From CAZPXF01 sp964590945 (GTDB lineage Bacteria > Bacillota > Clostridia > Lachnospirales > Lachnospiraceae), in assembly GCA_964590945.1 (NCBI GenBank), contig CAZPXF010000005.1, forward strand, positions 1 through 40,647: a stretch of 40,647 bases of DNA, written 5' to 3'. The notes under the pieces are model-generated. The model saw only the letters and a list, made by a program, of their open reading frames with translations, did not search any database and was not told the origin of the DNA. Positions 23,502 to 31,155 of the stretch are shown in pieces; within the stretch, counting starts at the first letter, position 1, and each line of letters begins with the position of its first letter. The position numbers and the translations under genes are program-made.

Positions 23502-24395
23502 ATGGATTTACAGAAGTATCAGGATAAGGCGGAGGTGCTGATCGAGGCATTGCCATATATTCAGCGTTTTAACCGGAGAATTGTTGTAATCAAATATGGC
23601 GGAAGCGCAATGCTGGATGATAAGCTGAAAAAGCATGTGATCGAGGATGCGACGCTTCTGAAGCTTTGCGGATTCAAGCCGATCATCGTGCATGGCGGCG
23701 GGAAGGAGATCAGCAGCATGGTCGGGCGCCTTGGCATGGAGCCGAAATTTGTAAACGGTCTTCGCGTGACAGACAAAGAGACGCTGGATGTTGCGGAGAT
23801 GGTGCTGAACAAGGTCAACAAGAGCCTCGTCCGTATGGTTCAGGAGCTTGGCGTGCGCGCGATCGGTATCAGCGGAAAGGACGGCGGCCTTCTGAAAGTG
23901 AAAAAGAAATATTCAGAGGGAGAAGATATCGGATATGTAGGGGAAGTCACAGAAGTCAATGCGGATATTCTTTTTGACCTTCTGGAAAAGGATTTTCTTC
24001 CGATCGTGTGCACGATCGGTATGGATGACGAGTTCCAGTCTTATAATATCAATGCGGATGACGCCGCCCAGGCGATCGCCTGCGCGGTGAAATCTGAGAA
24101 ACTGGCGTTTCTCTCCGACGTGGAGGGCGTATATAAAGATCCGGAAAATAAACAGACATTGATCTCTGAAATGACAGTTTCGGAGGCGCGCGAGCTGATC
24201 GATCAGGGTATCATCAGCGGCGGTATGATCCCGAAGGTGACCAATTGCATTGACGCTATTGAAAAAGGCGTTTCCCGCGTGCATATTCTGGATGGAAGGA
24301 TTCCGCATTGCGTACTTCTTGAGATCTTTACAAATAAAGGAATTGGTACCGCTATTTTAGGAGACGGGGAAAGCAGGTTTTATCATGGAGAATAA
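23502..24395 (+). CDS. argB: Acetylglutamate kinase
   Basis: The 297-residue enzyme phosphorylates N-acetylglutamate. The amino-acid kinase fold shows VIKYGGSAM (29-37), IIVHGGGKEI (61-70), GISGKDGGLL and the late GGMIPKV. The N-terminal helix (DLQKYQDKAEVLIEALPYIQRF) is the extension found in hexameric, arginine-inhibited kinases, so feedback control is likely (inference). I start at 23502 because AAGGAAA lies upstream and homologues begin near this point. An in-frame ATG at 23478 is possible. Confidence 0.95.
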   Translation: MDLQKYQDKAEVLIEALPYIQRFNRRIVVIKYGGSAMLDDKLKKHVIEDATLLKLCGFKPIIVHGGGKEISSMVGRLGMEPKFVNGLRVTDKETLDVAEMVLNKVNKSLVRMVQELGVRAIGISGKDGGLLKVKKKYSEGEDIGYVGEVTEVNADILFDLLEKDFLPIVCTIGMDDEFQSYNINADDAAQAIACAVKSEKLAFLSDVEGVYKDPENKQTLISEMTVSEARELIDQGIISGGMIPKVTNCIDAIEKGVSRVHILDGRIPHCVLLEIFTNKGIGTAILGDGESRFYHGE

Positions 24396-25572
24396 AATGA
24401 TGACAAGTGCGGACCGGTATCTGGTTCACACATACAACAAATATCCGATCGTTGCAGAGCGCGGCGACGGCGTTTATGTATATGATACGGAAGGAAATAA
24501 ATATCTGGATTTTGCAGCGGGGATTGCGGTTTCCGCCCTTGGTTATAATAATGAAGAGTACAATCAGACCCTGAAAGACCAGATAGACAAGCTGATCCAT
24601 ATTTCCAATCTGTATTACAATGAAAATATCGGAAAGGCGGCGGAAGCGCTGGTAAGAGTATCCGGCATGGATCAGGTATTTTTTACAAACAGCGGAACGG
24701 AAGCGATCGAAGGCGCTTTAAAAGCCGCAAGGAAATATGCTTACAGGAAAGGGACGGGAAGATATGAATATATCGCCATGAATCATTCCTTCCACGGGCG
24801 AAGCATGGGCGCCGTGGCTGTCACAGGCAAGGAAGCATACCGCACGCCGTTCGAGCCGCTGATCCAGGGAGTGAAATTTGCTGAGTTCAATGATCTGGAA
24901 AGCGTAAAGGCGCAGGTGACAGATAAGACGTGCGCGATCATCATGGAGCCGATTCAGGGCGAAGGCGGTATCTATCCGGCTGCAAAGGAATTTATCGAAG
25001 GTATCCGCAAGCTCTGCGACGAGGAAGGAATCCTTCTGATCTTTGATGAGATCCAGTGCGGCATGGGGCGTACCGGGTATATGTTCAGCTGGCAGGAGTA
25101 CGGCGTGCGTCCGGATATCCTTGCAATGGCAAAAGGGATTGGCAATGGCGTTCCGGTTGGCGCATTTGCTCTGACAAATGCGGTTGCCGGGTATTCTCTG
25201 GAGCCGGGAGACCACGGTTCAACCTACGGCGGCGGTCCGCTTGCATGTGCGGCAGTTGCCAAAACGATCGAGATTTTCGAGAGGGAGAATCTTGCCGGTC
25301 ACGCAAAAAAGGTCGGCGCATATCTGGAGCAGAAGCTGGAAGAGCTTACGCAGGAATTTGACTGCGTGGCAGGCCACAGAGGAAAAGGTCTGATGCAGGG
25401 GCTGATCGTCACGGAAGCGCCGGGCGGGATTGTGAAAAAGGCGATGGATGAGGGTGTGCTCCTGATCGTTGCAGGAGCGGATGTGATCCGTATTGTTCCG
25501 CCGCTGATCGTCACAGAAGCGCACGTGGATGAGATGATTGAAAAGCTTCGAAAGGCATTATCCCGGGTGTAA
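24385..25572 (+). CDS. argD: Acetylornithine aminotransferase
   Basis: The 395-residue PLP enzyme of class III converts N-acetylglutamate semialdehyde to N-acetylornithine. Motifs include NSGTEAIEGALKAARKY (PLP phosphate region), HSFHGRSMGAVAVTG, LIFDEIQCGMGRTG (PLP-ring Asp) and the Schiff-base lysine in AMAKGIGNGVPVGA (about residue 250). The ATG at 24385 overlaps the argB end by 11 bases. A second in-frame ATG at 24397, 6 bases after GGAG, is an equally plausible start. It is the last gene of the arginine operon. Confidence 0.96.
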   Translation: MENKMMTSADRYLVHTYNKYPIVAERGDGVYVYDTEGNKYLDFAAGIAVSALGYNNEEYNQTLKDQIDKLIHISNLYYNENIGKAAEALVRVSGMDQVFFTNSGTEAIEGALKAARKYAYRKGTGRYEYIAMNHSFHGRSMGAVAVTGKEAYRTPFEPLIQGVKFAEFNDLESVKAQVTDKTCAIIMEPIQGEGGIYPAAKEFIEGIRKLCDEEGILLIFDEIQCGMGRTGYMFSWQEYGVRPDILAMAKGIGNGVPVGAFALTNAVAGYSLEPGDHGSTYGGGPLACAAVAKTIEIFERENLAGHAKKVGAYLEQKLEELTQEFDCVAGHRGKGLMQGLIVTEAPGGIVKKAMDEGVLLIVAGADVIRIVPPLIVTEAHVDEMIEKLRKALSRV

Positions 25573-25641
25573 CGGCTGTGTGCAGGGATGACAGAATATA
25601 AGAATAATTGCCGGTTATATGGACATACTACTTCCAATCAG

Positions 25642-25679
25642 GGAGGGATCGTGATATCACACCCTCCGCCCTTTCGGGC
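25642..25679 (+). other. Twin hairpins in the gap before the YdcZ-type gene
   Basis: GGAGGG (25642-25647) pairs with CCCTCC (25662-25667), enclosing the palindrome GTGATATCAC (25651-25660). A second small hairpin, GCCC TTTC GGGC (25668-25679), follows directly. There is no T run, so it is not a standard intrinsic terminator. It lies just before the ribosome binding site of the transporter gene. Confidence 0.5.
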
Positions 25680-25699
25680 AAAATATGGAGGTGGTTCAT

Positions 25700-26131
25700 A
25701 TGACCGGCTTTTTGATTGCAGTAATTTCCGGCGCACTGATGAGTATTCAGGGGGTCTTTAACACGGAGGTGACAAAGACGACGGGCGAATGGGTATCCAC
25801 AGGCTGGGTGCAGTTTTCGGCCTTTTTGACCTGTATCGTCCTGTGGCTGTTTACCGGGCGCGATGAGATACGTACGATCCTGGAGGTGCAGCCAAAGTAC
25901 ATGCTGCTGGGCGGCGTGATCGGAGCAGGGATTACATTTACGGTCATCAAGAGTATGGAAGCGCTCGGCCCGGCAAAAGCGGTTTTATTGATTGTGACCG
26001 CGCAGATTCTCGCGGCGTATCTCATCGAGCTTTTCGGGATGTTCGGCGCAGATAAGCAGCCGTTCGAGATGCGGAAGCTGATCGGAATGGTGGCCGCGAT
26101 CGCCGGCCTTTGCATTTTTGAATGGAAATAA
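25700..26131 (+). CDS. DMT-superfamily YdcZ (DUF606) small membrane protein
   Basis: The 143-residue protein has about five membrane helices and the DUF606/YdcZ pattern, with MTGFLIAVISGALMSIQGVFNTE at the N-terminus and LIGMVAAIAGLCIFEWK at the end. Members are half-size relatives of drug/metabolite transporters. Substrate is unknown. GGAGGTGG is 6 bases before the ATG at 25700; an in-frame ATG at 25685 would overlap it. It follows argD by about 130 bases with hairpins in the gap. Transport of an amino acid or metabolite linked to arginine would be guesswork. Confidence 0.85.
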   Translation: MTGFLIAVISGALMSIQGVFNTEVTKTTGEWVSTGWVQFSAFLTCIVLWLFTGRDEIRTILEVQPKYMLLGGVIGAGITFTVIKSMEALGPAKAVLLIVTAQILAAYLIELFGMFGADKQPFEMRKLIGMVAAIAGLCIFEWK

Positions 26132-26174
26132 ATAAGGAGCAGTGCAAAAAAAATAGAGAAAAGAGCAAAAAATG

Positions 26175-26203
26175 TTGACAGCTGGAGAAAAGTGCTGTAA
26201 CAT
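26175..26203 (+). promoter_or_regulatory. Promoter upstream of comEA
   Basis: TTGACA (26175-26180), a 17-base spacer and TAACAT (26198-26203), the same boxes as the promoter at 4666. The leader to 26357 is about 150 bases. It has inverted repeats AGAACA/TGTTCT (26213-26218 with 26242-26247) and AATTTT/AAAATT shortly before the gene. Confidence 0.6.
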
Positions 26204-26356
26204 ATATGCAACAGAACAAAGCGGCCGGCGGAAGTATTTTCTGTTCTCATCTATCCGGCGCTGCATCGGATCAGCCTCAGACTCAGAGGAATTTTCACGA
26301 AAGATAAAATTACATAGTAAGGATCATGGATTTGCGAAGGTGGAAAGGATGATGAT

Positions 26357-27079
26357 ATGCGAGGACATATACGACGGAGTACGGCTTTATTATTGACCGT
26401 GCTTCTGTCAGCGGGAATGCTGGAAGGCTGCGGGATCGGGAAGAGCGCAGCGGCGGAGAAAGGACTGGTGATAGCGGAAGATTCGGATTGGAAGACGGAA
26501 GGATCAGCTGAACCGGAGGAAGATTCCGGTTCCGGAGATACTGCGGACGGAGAGAATGACGGGGCGCAGACAGGAACAACCGGTACAAAAGAGGATCCCG
26601 AAGATGAGGAAGAGACAACGATCTATGTCTATGTATGCGGACAGGTAAGGGAGGCGGGAGTCTATCAGATGCCATATGGCTGCCGGATCTATCAGGTGAT
26701 CGAAGAGGCCGGGGGCGTCACGGAGGAAGCCGACATTTCGGCTGTGAATCAGGCTGCAAAGGCAGAGGACGGACAGAAGATTTACATACCGGAAGAAGGG
26801 GAATTGCTGTCCGGAGCTTCCGAAGGAGACGATACCGCCTCCGGACAGGTATCCGGTGCGGAAGAAATCTCCGGCGTTTCCGGAGATGGCAAAGTGAATA
26901 TCAATACAGCGGACAAGGACGAGCTTATGACACTGAGCGGGATCGGGGAATCGCGCGCGGAAAGCATTGTGAAGTACAGAGAGGAGCACGGCAGCTTTTC
27001 ACGGACGGAGGAGCTGAAGAATATAAGCGGTATTGGGGATGGAATCTACAATAAGATCAGGGAGGACATCTGTGTCTGA
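26357..27079 (+). CDS. comEA: ComEA-like DNA-binding competence lipoprotein
   Basis: The 240-residue protein starts with a basic, hydrophobic signal and a lipobox-like LEGC (Cys about 25), so it is probably anchored outside the membrane. An acidic linker of low complexity leads to a SLBB domain (about 93-150, TIYVYVCGQVREAGVYQ onward). After a second linker comes a helix-hairpin-helix domain (about 178-240, VNINTADKDELMTLSGIG and ISGIGDGIYNKI). ComEA binds incoming DNA and hands it to the ComEC channel. The next gene is comEC and overlaps it. A lipobox is unusual, since many ComEA proteins use a plain N-terminal anchor. Confidence 0.9.
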   Translation: MRGHIRRSTALLLTVLLSAGMLEGCGIGKSAAAEKGLVIAEDSDWKTEGSAEPEEDSGSGDTADGENDGAQTGTTGTKEDPEDEEETTIYVYVCGQVREAGVYQMPYGCRIYQVIEEAGGVTEEADISAVNQAAKAEDGQKIYIPEEGELLSGASEGDDTASGQVSGAEEISGVSGDGKVNINTADKDELMTLSGIGESRAESIVKYREEHGSFSRTEELKNISGIGDGIYNKIREDICV

Positions 27080-29243
27080 GGCCGGTCGCAGATACGGGGT
27101 ATTCCTTGTTCTGACGATGATCCTGGGCGTCCGGTATGCGTTCTGCTTTATTACAGATGAATACGGAATCCCGAAGGAATGGAAGGAACAGTCGGGCAGG
27201 ATCGTTACGGTGGAGGGATATGTGACGGGGAAAGAGGACAAAGAGAAAGTGAGAGTTTTCTACCTGTCAGATCATTTGATCGTATATGATGGAGATTTCA
27301 CGGAGATTCCGATCGGAAGCCGGGTAAGAGTTTCAGGAGAGGTGCAGAACTTTCAGGAACAGCGCAATCCCGGAGGCTTTGATGAAGAACAATATTACAC
27401 CCGCAGAAAATACTGGGCAAAGCTTTTTTCTGACAGAGTGATCCGTATGGATGATAAGCAGAATACCGTGAAGGAAGGACTCTATCAGCTGCGCCGGTTC
27501 TGGACAGAACAGATGAAGGAGAAGCTGGGGGATGAATCCGGCGGGATTCTTGCAGCGATGGTATTGGGGAATAAGGGAAGCGCGGATGCGGATGAGAAGG
27601 AGAGATATCAAAAGGCGGGACTTGGACATCTTATGGCAGTTTCAGGCTGTCACGTGAGTCTGGTTGCAGCGGCGGTCTATACAGCGCTGCGGAAATTGCG
27701 CATGAGGAATGGCGCGGCGTCCATATTAACCGGCAGTATCTTATATTTTTATGTTCTGCTGTGTCAATCGCCGGTATCGGCTGTAAGGGCGTATCTGATG
27801 TACATGGTTCTTATGGGAGCGAAGATATGCGGCAGGGTTTACCAGGGGAAGCGAACGCTTTTTCTAACAGCGTTTACCGTTCTTATGTGGAGGCCGATGG
27901 ATATTGCAGACGCCGGATTTTTATTATCATTCGGAGCGATGGCAGGAATCGGGGTGATCTATCCGATCCTGACCGGTGTTTCCGGGCGGGAACGAAGCTC
28001 AGGCATTCTGGTTTCCCTGTCCGTGCAGCTTGTCTTACTGCCGATACTGCTTTATTTCTATTATGAGATCCCGGTGTATAGTTTATTATTTGGGATTCTG
28101 GCAGTAGGATTATTCAGTATACTTATGATCTGCGGATGTGCGGGATGTATAGGATGCTCCCTGGGGCTTCTGCTTCCGGCGTGTATGAACCGGATTTCGG
28201 AGAGGATAATAAATGCAGTATGGTTTCCGGCCGGATGGATATTGAATGTATATCATGAGATCTGTCGGCTGGAACTGAAGCTTCCATTTACACGATGGAT
28301 AGCAGGCAGGCCGGGTCTCGGGAAGATTCTGCTATACTATATATTGCTGACGGCTCTTCTTCTGCTGCTGAAAAATAAGAAAAAGAAAGCGCTGATCCCA
28401 GCTGTGGCAGGACTGGTATTGCTGTTTATTCCTCTTCCGAACAAAGGAGTTTTAACCTTTACTATGCTGGATGTTGGGCAGGGGGATGGATTTGTTATGG
28501 AGGGGCCGGATGGATTGACTTATCTTTTTGACGGCGGCAGCAGCGATCAGAGTCAGCCGGGGAAATACATAATAGAACCATATTTAAAGTACAAAGGGAT
28601 CGGAGAGATTGATTATGCTTTTCTTTCACACGGGGATCAGGATCATGTAAATGGCGTGACGGAGATGCTTGAAAGGCAGGAAACAGGAATAAAGATCCGG
28701 AATATTGTGCTGCCTGAAAAGGAGGTCTGGGATGACGCCTTACGTTCGATCGCCGCTCTGGCAGATGAAAAGAGCGTTCCGGTGCTTATCATGGATGCAG
28801 ATTCTTCTTTAACAGAGGGAGAACTGGAAATTCAGGCATTATATCCTGAATCGGGATGTGAGGTGGAGACGGGCAATGAAGCGTCGCTTGTTCTGGATAT
28901 CCGTTATCGTGATTTTTCTGTTCTGATGACAGGCGATCTTGGGCAGGAGGGGGAGAAAATACTTCTCGATCAGAACAAACTGAAGAGGCATACAATCCTG
29001 AAGCTGGGACATCATGGTTCCAAAAATTCAAGCTCCCGGGAGTTTCTGCAGAAAACAGATCCGAAATATGCGTTTATATCCGCCGGGATAGATAACATTT
29101 ACGGACATCCCCATAAAGAGGTGCTTGATCTCCTGGAGGCAACGGGGATAAACGTCTACAGAACAGATCGGATGGGCGCTGTGGAAGCGGAGACGGACGG
29201 CGAAACGCTCCGTATCGTGAATACCGTGGGAGCGGCAAAGTAA
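27072..29243 (+). CDS. comEC: ComEC/Rec2 DNA uptake channel protein
   Basis: About 723 residues. An N-terminal soluble OB-like domain follows the first membrane helix (about 45-110, GRIVTVEGYVTGKE). The multi-helix competence domain contains AMVLGNKGSADADEKERYQKAGLGHLMAVSG, the conserved G-L-x-H-x-x-x-S-G block. A C-terminal metallo-beta-lactamase-like domain has HGDQDHVNG (520-528) and LGHHGSKNSSS. It forms the inner-membrane channel for single-stranded DNA in natural transformation; the lactamase-like domain may act as a nuclease. I choose the GTG at 27072 because GGGAGG is 6-8 bases upstream, giving an 8-base overlap with comEA. The frame also reads back to an ATG at 27033 without a good site. 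Confidence 0.92.
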   Translation: MSEAGRRYGVFLVLTMILGVRYAFCFITDEYGIPKEWKEQSGRIVTVEGYVTGKEDKEKVRVFYLSDHLIVYDGDFTEIPIGSRVRVSGEVQNFQEQRNPGGFDEEQYYTRRKYWAKLFSDRVIRMDDKQNTVKEGLYQLRRFWTEQMKEKLGDESGGILAAMVLGNKGSADADEKERYQKAGLGHLMAVSGCHVSLVAAAVYTALRKLRMRNGAASILTGSILYFYVLLCQSPVSAVRAYLMYMVLMGAKICGRVYQGKRTLFLTAFTVLMWRPMDIADAGFLLSFGAMAGIGVIYPILTGVSGRERSSGILVSLSVQLVLLPILLYFYYEIPVYSLLFGILAVGLFSILMICGCAGCIGCSLGLLLPACMNRISERIINAVWFPAGWILNVYHEICRLELKLPFTRWIAGRPGLGKILLYYILLTALLLLLKNKKKKALIPAVAGLVLLFIPLPNKGVLTFTMLDVGQGDGFVMEGPDGLTYLFDGGSSDQSQPGKYIIEPYLKYKGIGEIDYAFLSHGDQDHVNGVTEMLERQETGIKIRNIVLPEKEVWDDALRSIAALADEKSVPVLIMDADSSLTEGELEIQALYPESGCEVETGNEASLVLDIRYRDFSVLMTGDLGQEGEKILLDQNKLKRHTILKLGHHGSKNSSSREFLQKTDPKYAFISAGIDNIYGHPHKEVLDLLEATGINVYRTDRMGAVEAETDGETLRIVNTVGAAK

Positions 29244-29251
29244 TCTGGTCT

Positions 29252-29280
29252 TTGCGATAAGCAGTAATTTGTGATAATAT
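29252..29280 (+). promoter_or_regulatory. Possible promoter of holA
   Basis: TTGCGA (29252-29257), a 17-base spacer and TAATAT (29275-29280), in the 100-base gap between comEC and holA. Confidence 0.4.
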
Positions 29281-29343
29281 GAATAGCGATAGAACAGACA
29301 GATAAGGAAAGCTCAATTGTTAAAATGGAAAAGAGGCTGTCGG

Positions 29344-30324
29344 ATGAAGCAGTTAAATGCAGACATAAAAAGCGGAGATCTGAAGCAGATCTATCTGTTG
29401 TATGGTGAAGAGGCATATTTGAAAAAACAGTATAAGGATCGTTTGAAGAATGCCATTATGGGAGATGGAGACGCGATGAACTTTTCTTCTTTTGCGGGGA
29501 AAGGGATCGACATTCGTGAGGTTATGAGCATTGCGGAAACGATGCCGTTTTTTGCGGAGCACAGGCTGATCATGATCGAGGATTCCGGCTTTTTTAAAAA
29601 GGCTTCGGCTGAGCTTGCAGAGTATCTGGGACAGCTTCCGGAAACCACGTATTTTATTTTTGTGGAGGAAGAGATAGACAAGCGGAATAAGCTTTACAAG
29701 GCGGTTCAGAAAAAGGGATATGTTTCCGAGATGAAGCGCCAGGATGACCGGACGCTCCTCAAGTGGGTGCTCGGCCTTGTAAAAAAAGAGAAAAAGCAGA
29801 TCGCTCAGAACGATGCGGCATATTTCCTGCAGCTTGTCGGAGCGGATATGGAGAATCTTCAAAAGGAGCTGGAGAAACTGTTTTGCTATACGATGGATCA
29901 GGATGTGATCCGGAGGGAAGATATTGATGCAATCTGTACGAGTCAGATATCTAATAATATTTTTGCTATGGTAAATGCAGTTGCAGAAAAAAGGCAGAAG
30001 GAAGCTTTGCAGTACTATTATGACCTGGTCGCACTGAAGGAGCCGCCGATGCGTATATTGTATCTTTTGATCCGGCAGTTCCGGCTCATATTACAGGTAA
30101 AAAATCTTCTGTTCCAGCATGCTTCAAGAAGTGAGATCAGTGAGAAAACGGGAATCCGTTCTTTTGCGGTACGCCAATATGAGGGACAGTGCAGATTTTT
30201 CCTGGAATCAGAGCTGAAAGAGATCCTTGAGGACGGGGCGCAGACGGAGGAAGCGGTGAAAACCGGATTTTTGGATGACCGTCTTGGGGTTGAAATTTTC
30301 ATTGTAAAATACAGTTCCAGGTGA
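29344..30324 (+). CDS. holA: DNA polymerase III delta subunit
   Basis: The 326-residue clamp-loader subunit opens the sliding clamp. The N-terminal KQIYLLYGEEAYLKKQY matches the delta signature in place of a true Walker A. Further cues are the AEHRLIMIEDSGFF strand, ELAEYLGQLPETTYFIFVEEEIDKR and the C-terminal helical collar domain (NNIFAMVNAVAEKRQKEALQYY, LIRQFRLILQVK). The start at 29344 is preferred over 29317 because the protein begins as homologues do and AGAGGC lies upstream. comEC followed by holA is a widespread Firmicute order. Confidence 0.93.
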   Translation: MKQLNADIKSGDLKQIYLLYGEEAYLKKQYKDRLKNAIMGDGDAMNFSSFAGKGIDIREVMSIAETMPFFAEHRLIMIEDSGFFKKASAELAEYLGQLPETTYFIFVEEEIDKRNKLYKAVQKKGYVSEMKRQDDRTLLKWVLGLVKKEKKQIAQNDAAYFLQLVGADMENLQKELEKLFCYTMDQDVIRREDIDAICTSQISNNIFAMVNAVAEKRQKEALQYYYDLVALKEPPMRILYLLIRQFRLILQVKNLLFQHASRSEISEKTGIRSFAVRQYEGQCRFFLESELKEILEDGAQTEEAVKTGFLDDRLGVEIFIVKYSSR

Positions 30325-30330
30325 TACGAT
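30302..30330 (+). promoter_or_regulatory. Possible promoter of the transglutaminase-like gene
   Basis: TTGTAA (30302-30307), a 17-base spacer and TACGAT (30325-30330), overlapping the 3' end of holA. Confidence 0.35.
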
Positions 30331-30358
30331 AGTGCTATTGAAAATGAGAGGGAGTATA

Positions 30359-31144
30359 ATGAAGAGATCAGGAAGTATTTTTGTAATTTTATTTATTGCT
30401 GTTTTTATGATGCAATTTCATGTTTCCGCGGCGGAGCAGGAGAATGAGCAGGGAGAATGGAAAAGTAAGACATATTATTACTACTGTAATTCCGCAGGGA
30501 AAAAGCTCACCGGTCTGCAGGAGATTAACGGCCATACCTATTATTTTGATAAAAAGGGCAGACAAAAGACAGGATGGCAGAAGATCGGAAAGAATTATTA
30601 CTTTTTCCAAATAAAGAACGGGAAAAAAGGGTATATGGCTGCCTCAAAGACGATCAATGGGGTAAAGCTGGATAAAAGCGGCAAGGCGAAGCAGACAAAG
30701 AAGACTTTGAAGAAGCTGAAGGCTTTGATAATGGCAACCGATGTTGCGGAAAAGGCCACGAAGCCGTCTATGAAGAAGTCGGAGAAATTAAAGGCCTGCT
30801 TTCGTTATCTGATCAAAAATTACAAGTATAAAGGTTCGCCTGTATTTGTGAAGAGCAGCCAGTGGGAATGCAGCTATGCAATTTCCATGTTTTCAAAGAA
30901 GCATGGAAGCTGTTATGATTACGGCGCGGCATTTGCCTTTTTGGCGAATGCAGTCGGATATGATACCGCTTATGCGATTTCAAGCGGAGGCCATGGCTGG
31001 GCGGAAGTGAACGGATATGTGTATGATCCGGCATGGGAACAGATTGATAAAAAACACAGTTATTTCAAACGCTCCTATAATGCGAAACTGGGAGGCCTTG
31101 CACCGAACTATAAAAAAGCAAGAATATACGTTAGAAAAATTTAG
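30359..31144 (+). CDS. Secreted transglutaminase-like protein with cell-wall-binding repeats
   Basis: The 261-residue protein has a Sec signal peptide (about 1-25, cleavage near VSAAE). Two or three aromatic repeats of the CW_binding/choline-binding type follow (about 35-90: TYYYYCNSAGKKLTGLQ, then TYYFDKKGRQKTGWQK). A lysine-rich linker and a transglutaminase-like cysteine protease fold complete it. The probable triad is Cys185 (GSCYDYG), His212 (GGHGWAEV) and Asp223 (YDPAWE). It likely sits on the cell wall and cleaves or cross-links peptide substrates; the substrate is unknown. GAGAGGGAG precedes the ATG. It occupies the place between holA and lepA where related genomes often carry rpsT and sporulation genes. 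Confidence 0.87.
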   Translation: MKRSGSIFVILFIAVFMMQFHVSAAEQENEQGEWKSKTYYYYCNSAGKKLTGLQEINGHTYYFDKKGRQKTGWQKIGKNYYFFQIKNGKKGYMAASKTINGVKLDKSGKAKQTKKTLKKLKALIMATDVAEKATKPSMKKSEKLKACFRYLIKNYKYKGSPVFVKSSQWECSYAISMFSKKHGSCYDYGAAFAFLANAVGYDTAYAISSGGHGWAEVNGYVYDPAWEQIDKKHSYFKRSYNAKLGGLAPNYKKARIYVRKI

Positions 31145-31155
31145 AGGAGATTTTT

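Noticed and set aside
26132..26356. A possible small gene in the gap before comEA.
   Set aside because: Open frames there lack binding sites and run across the promoter; the region is better read as promoter and leader.
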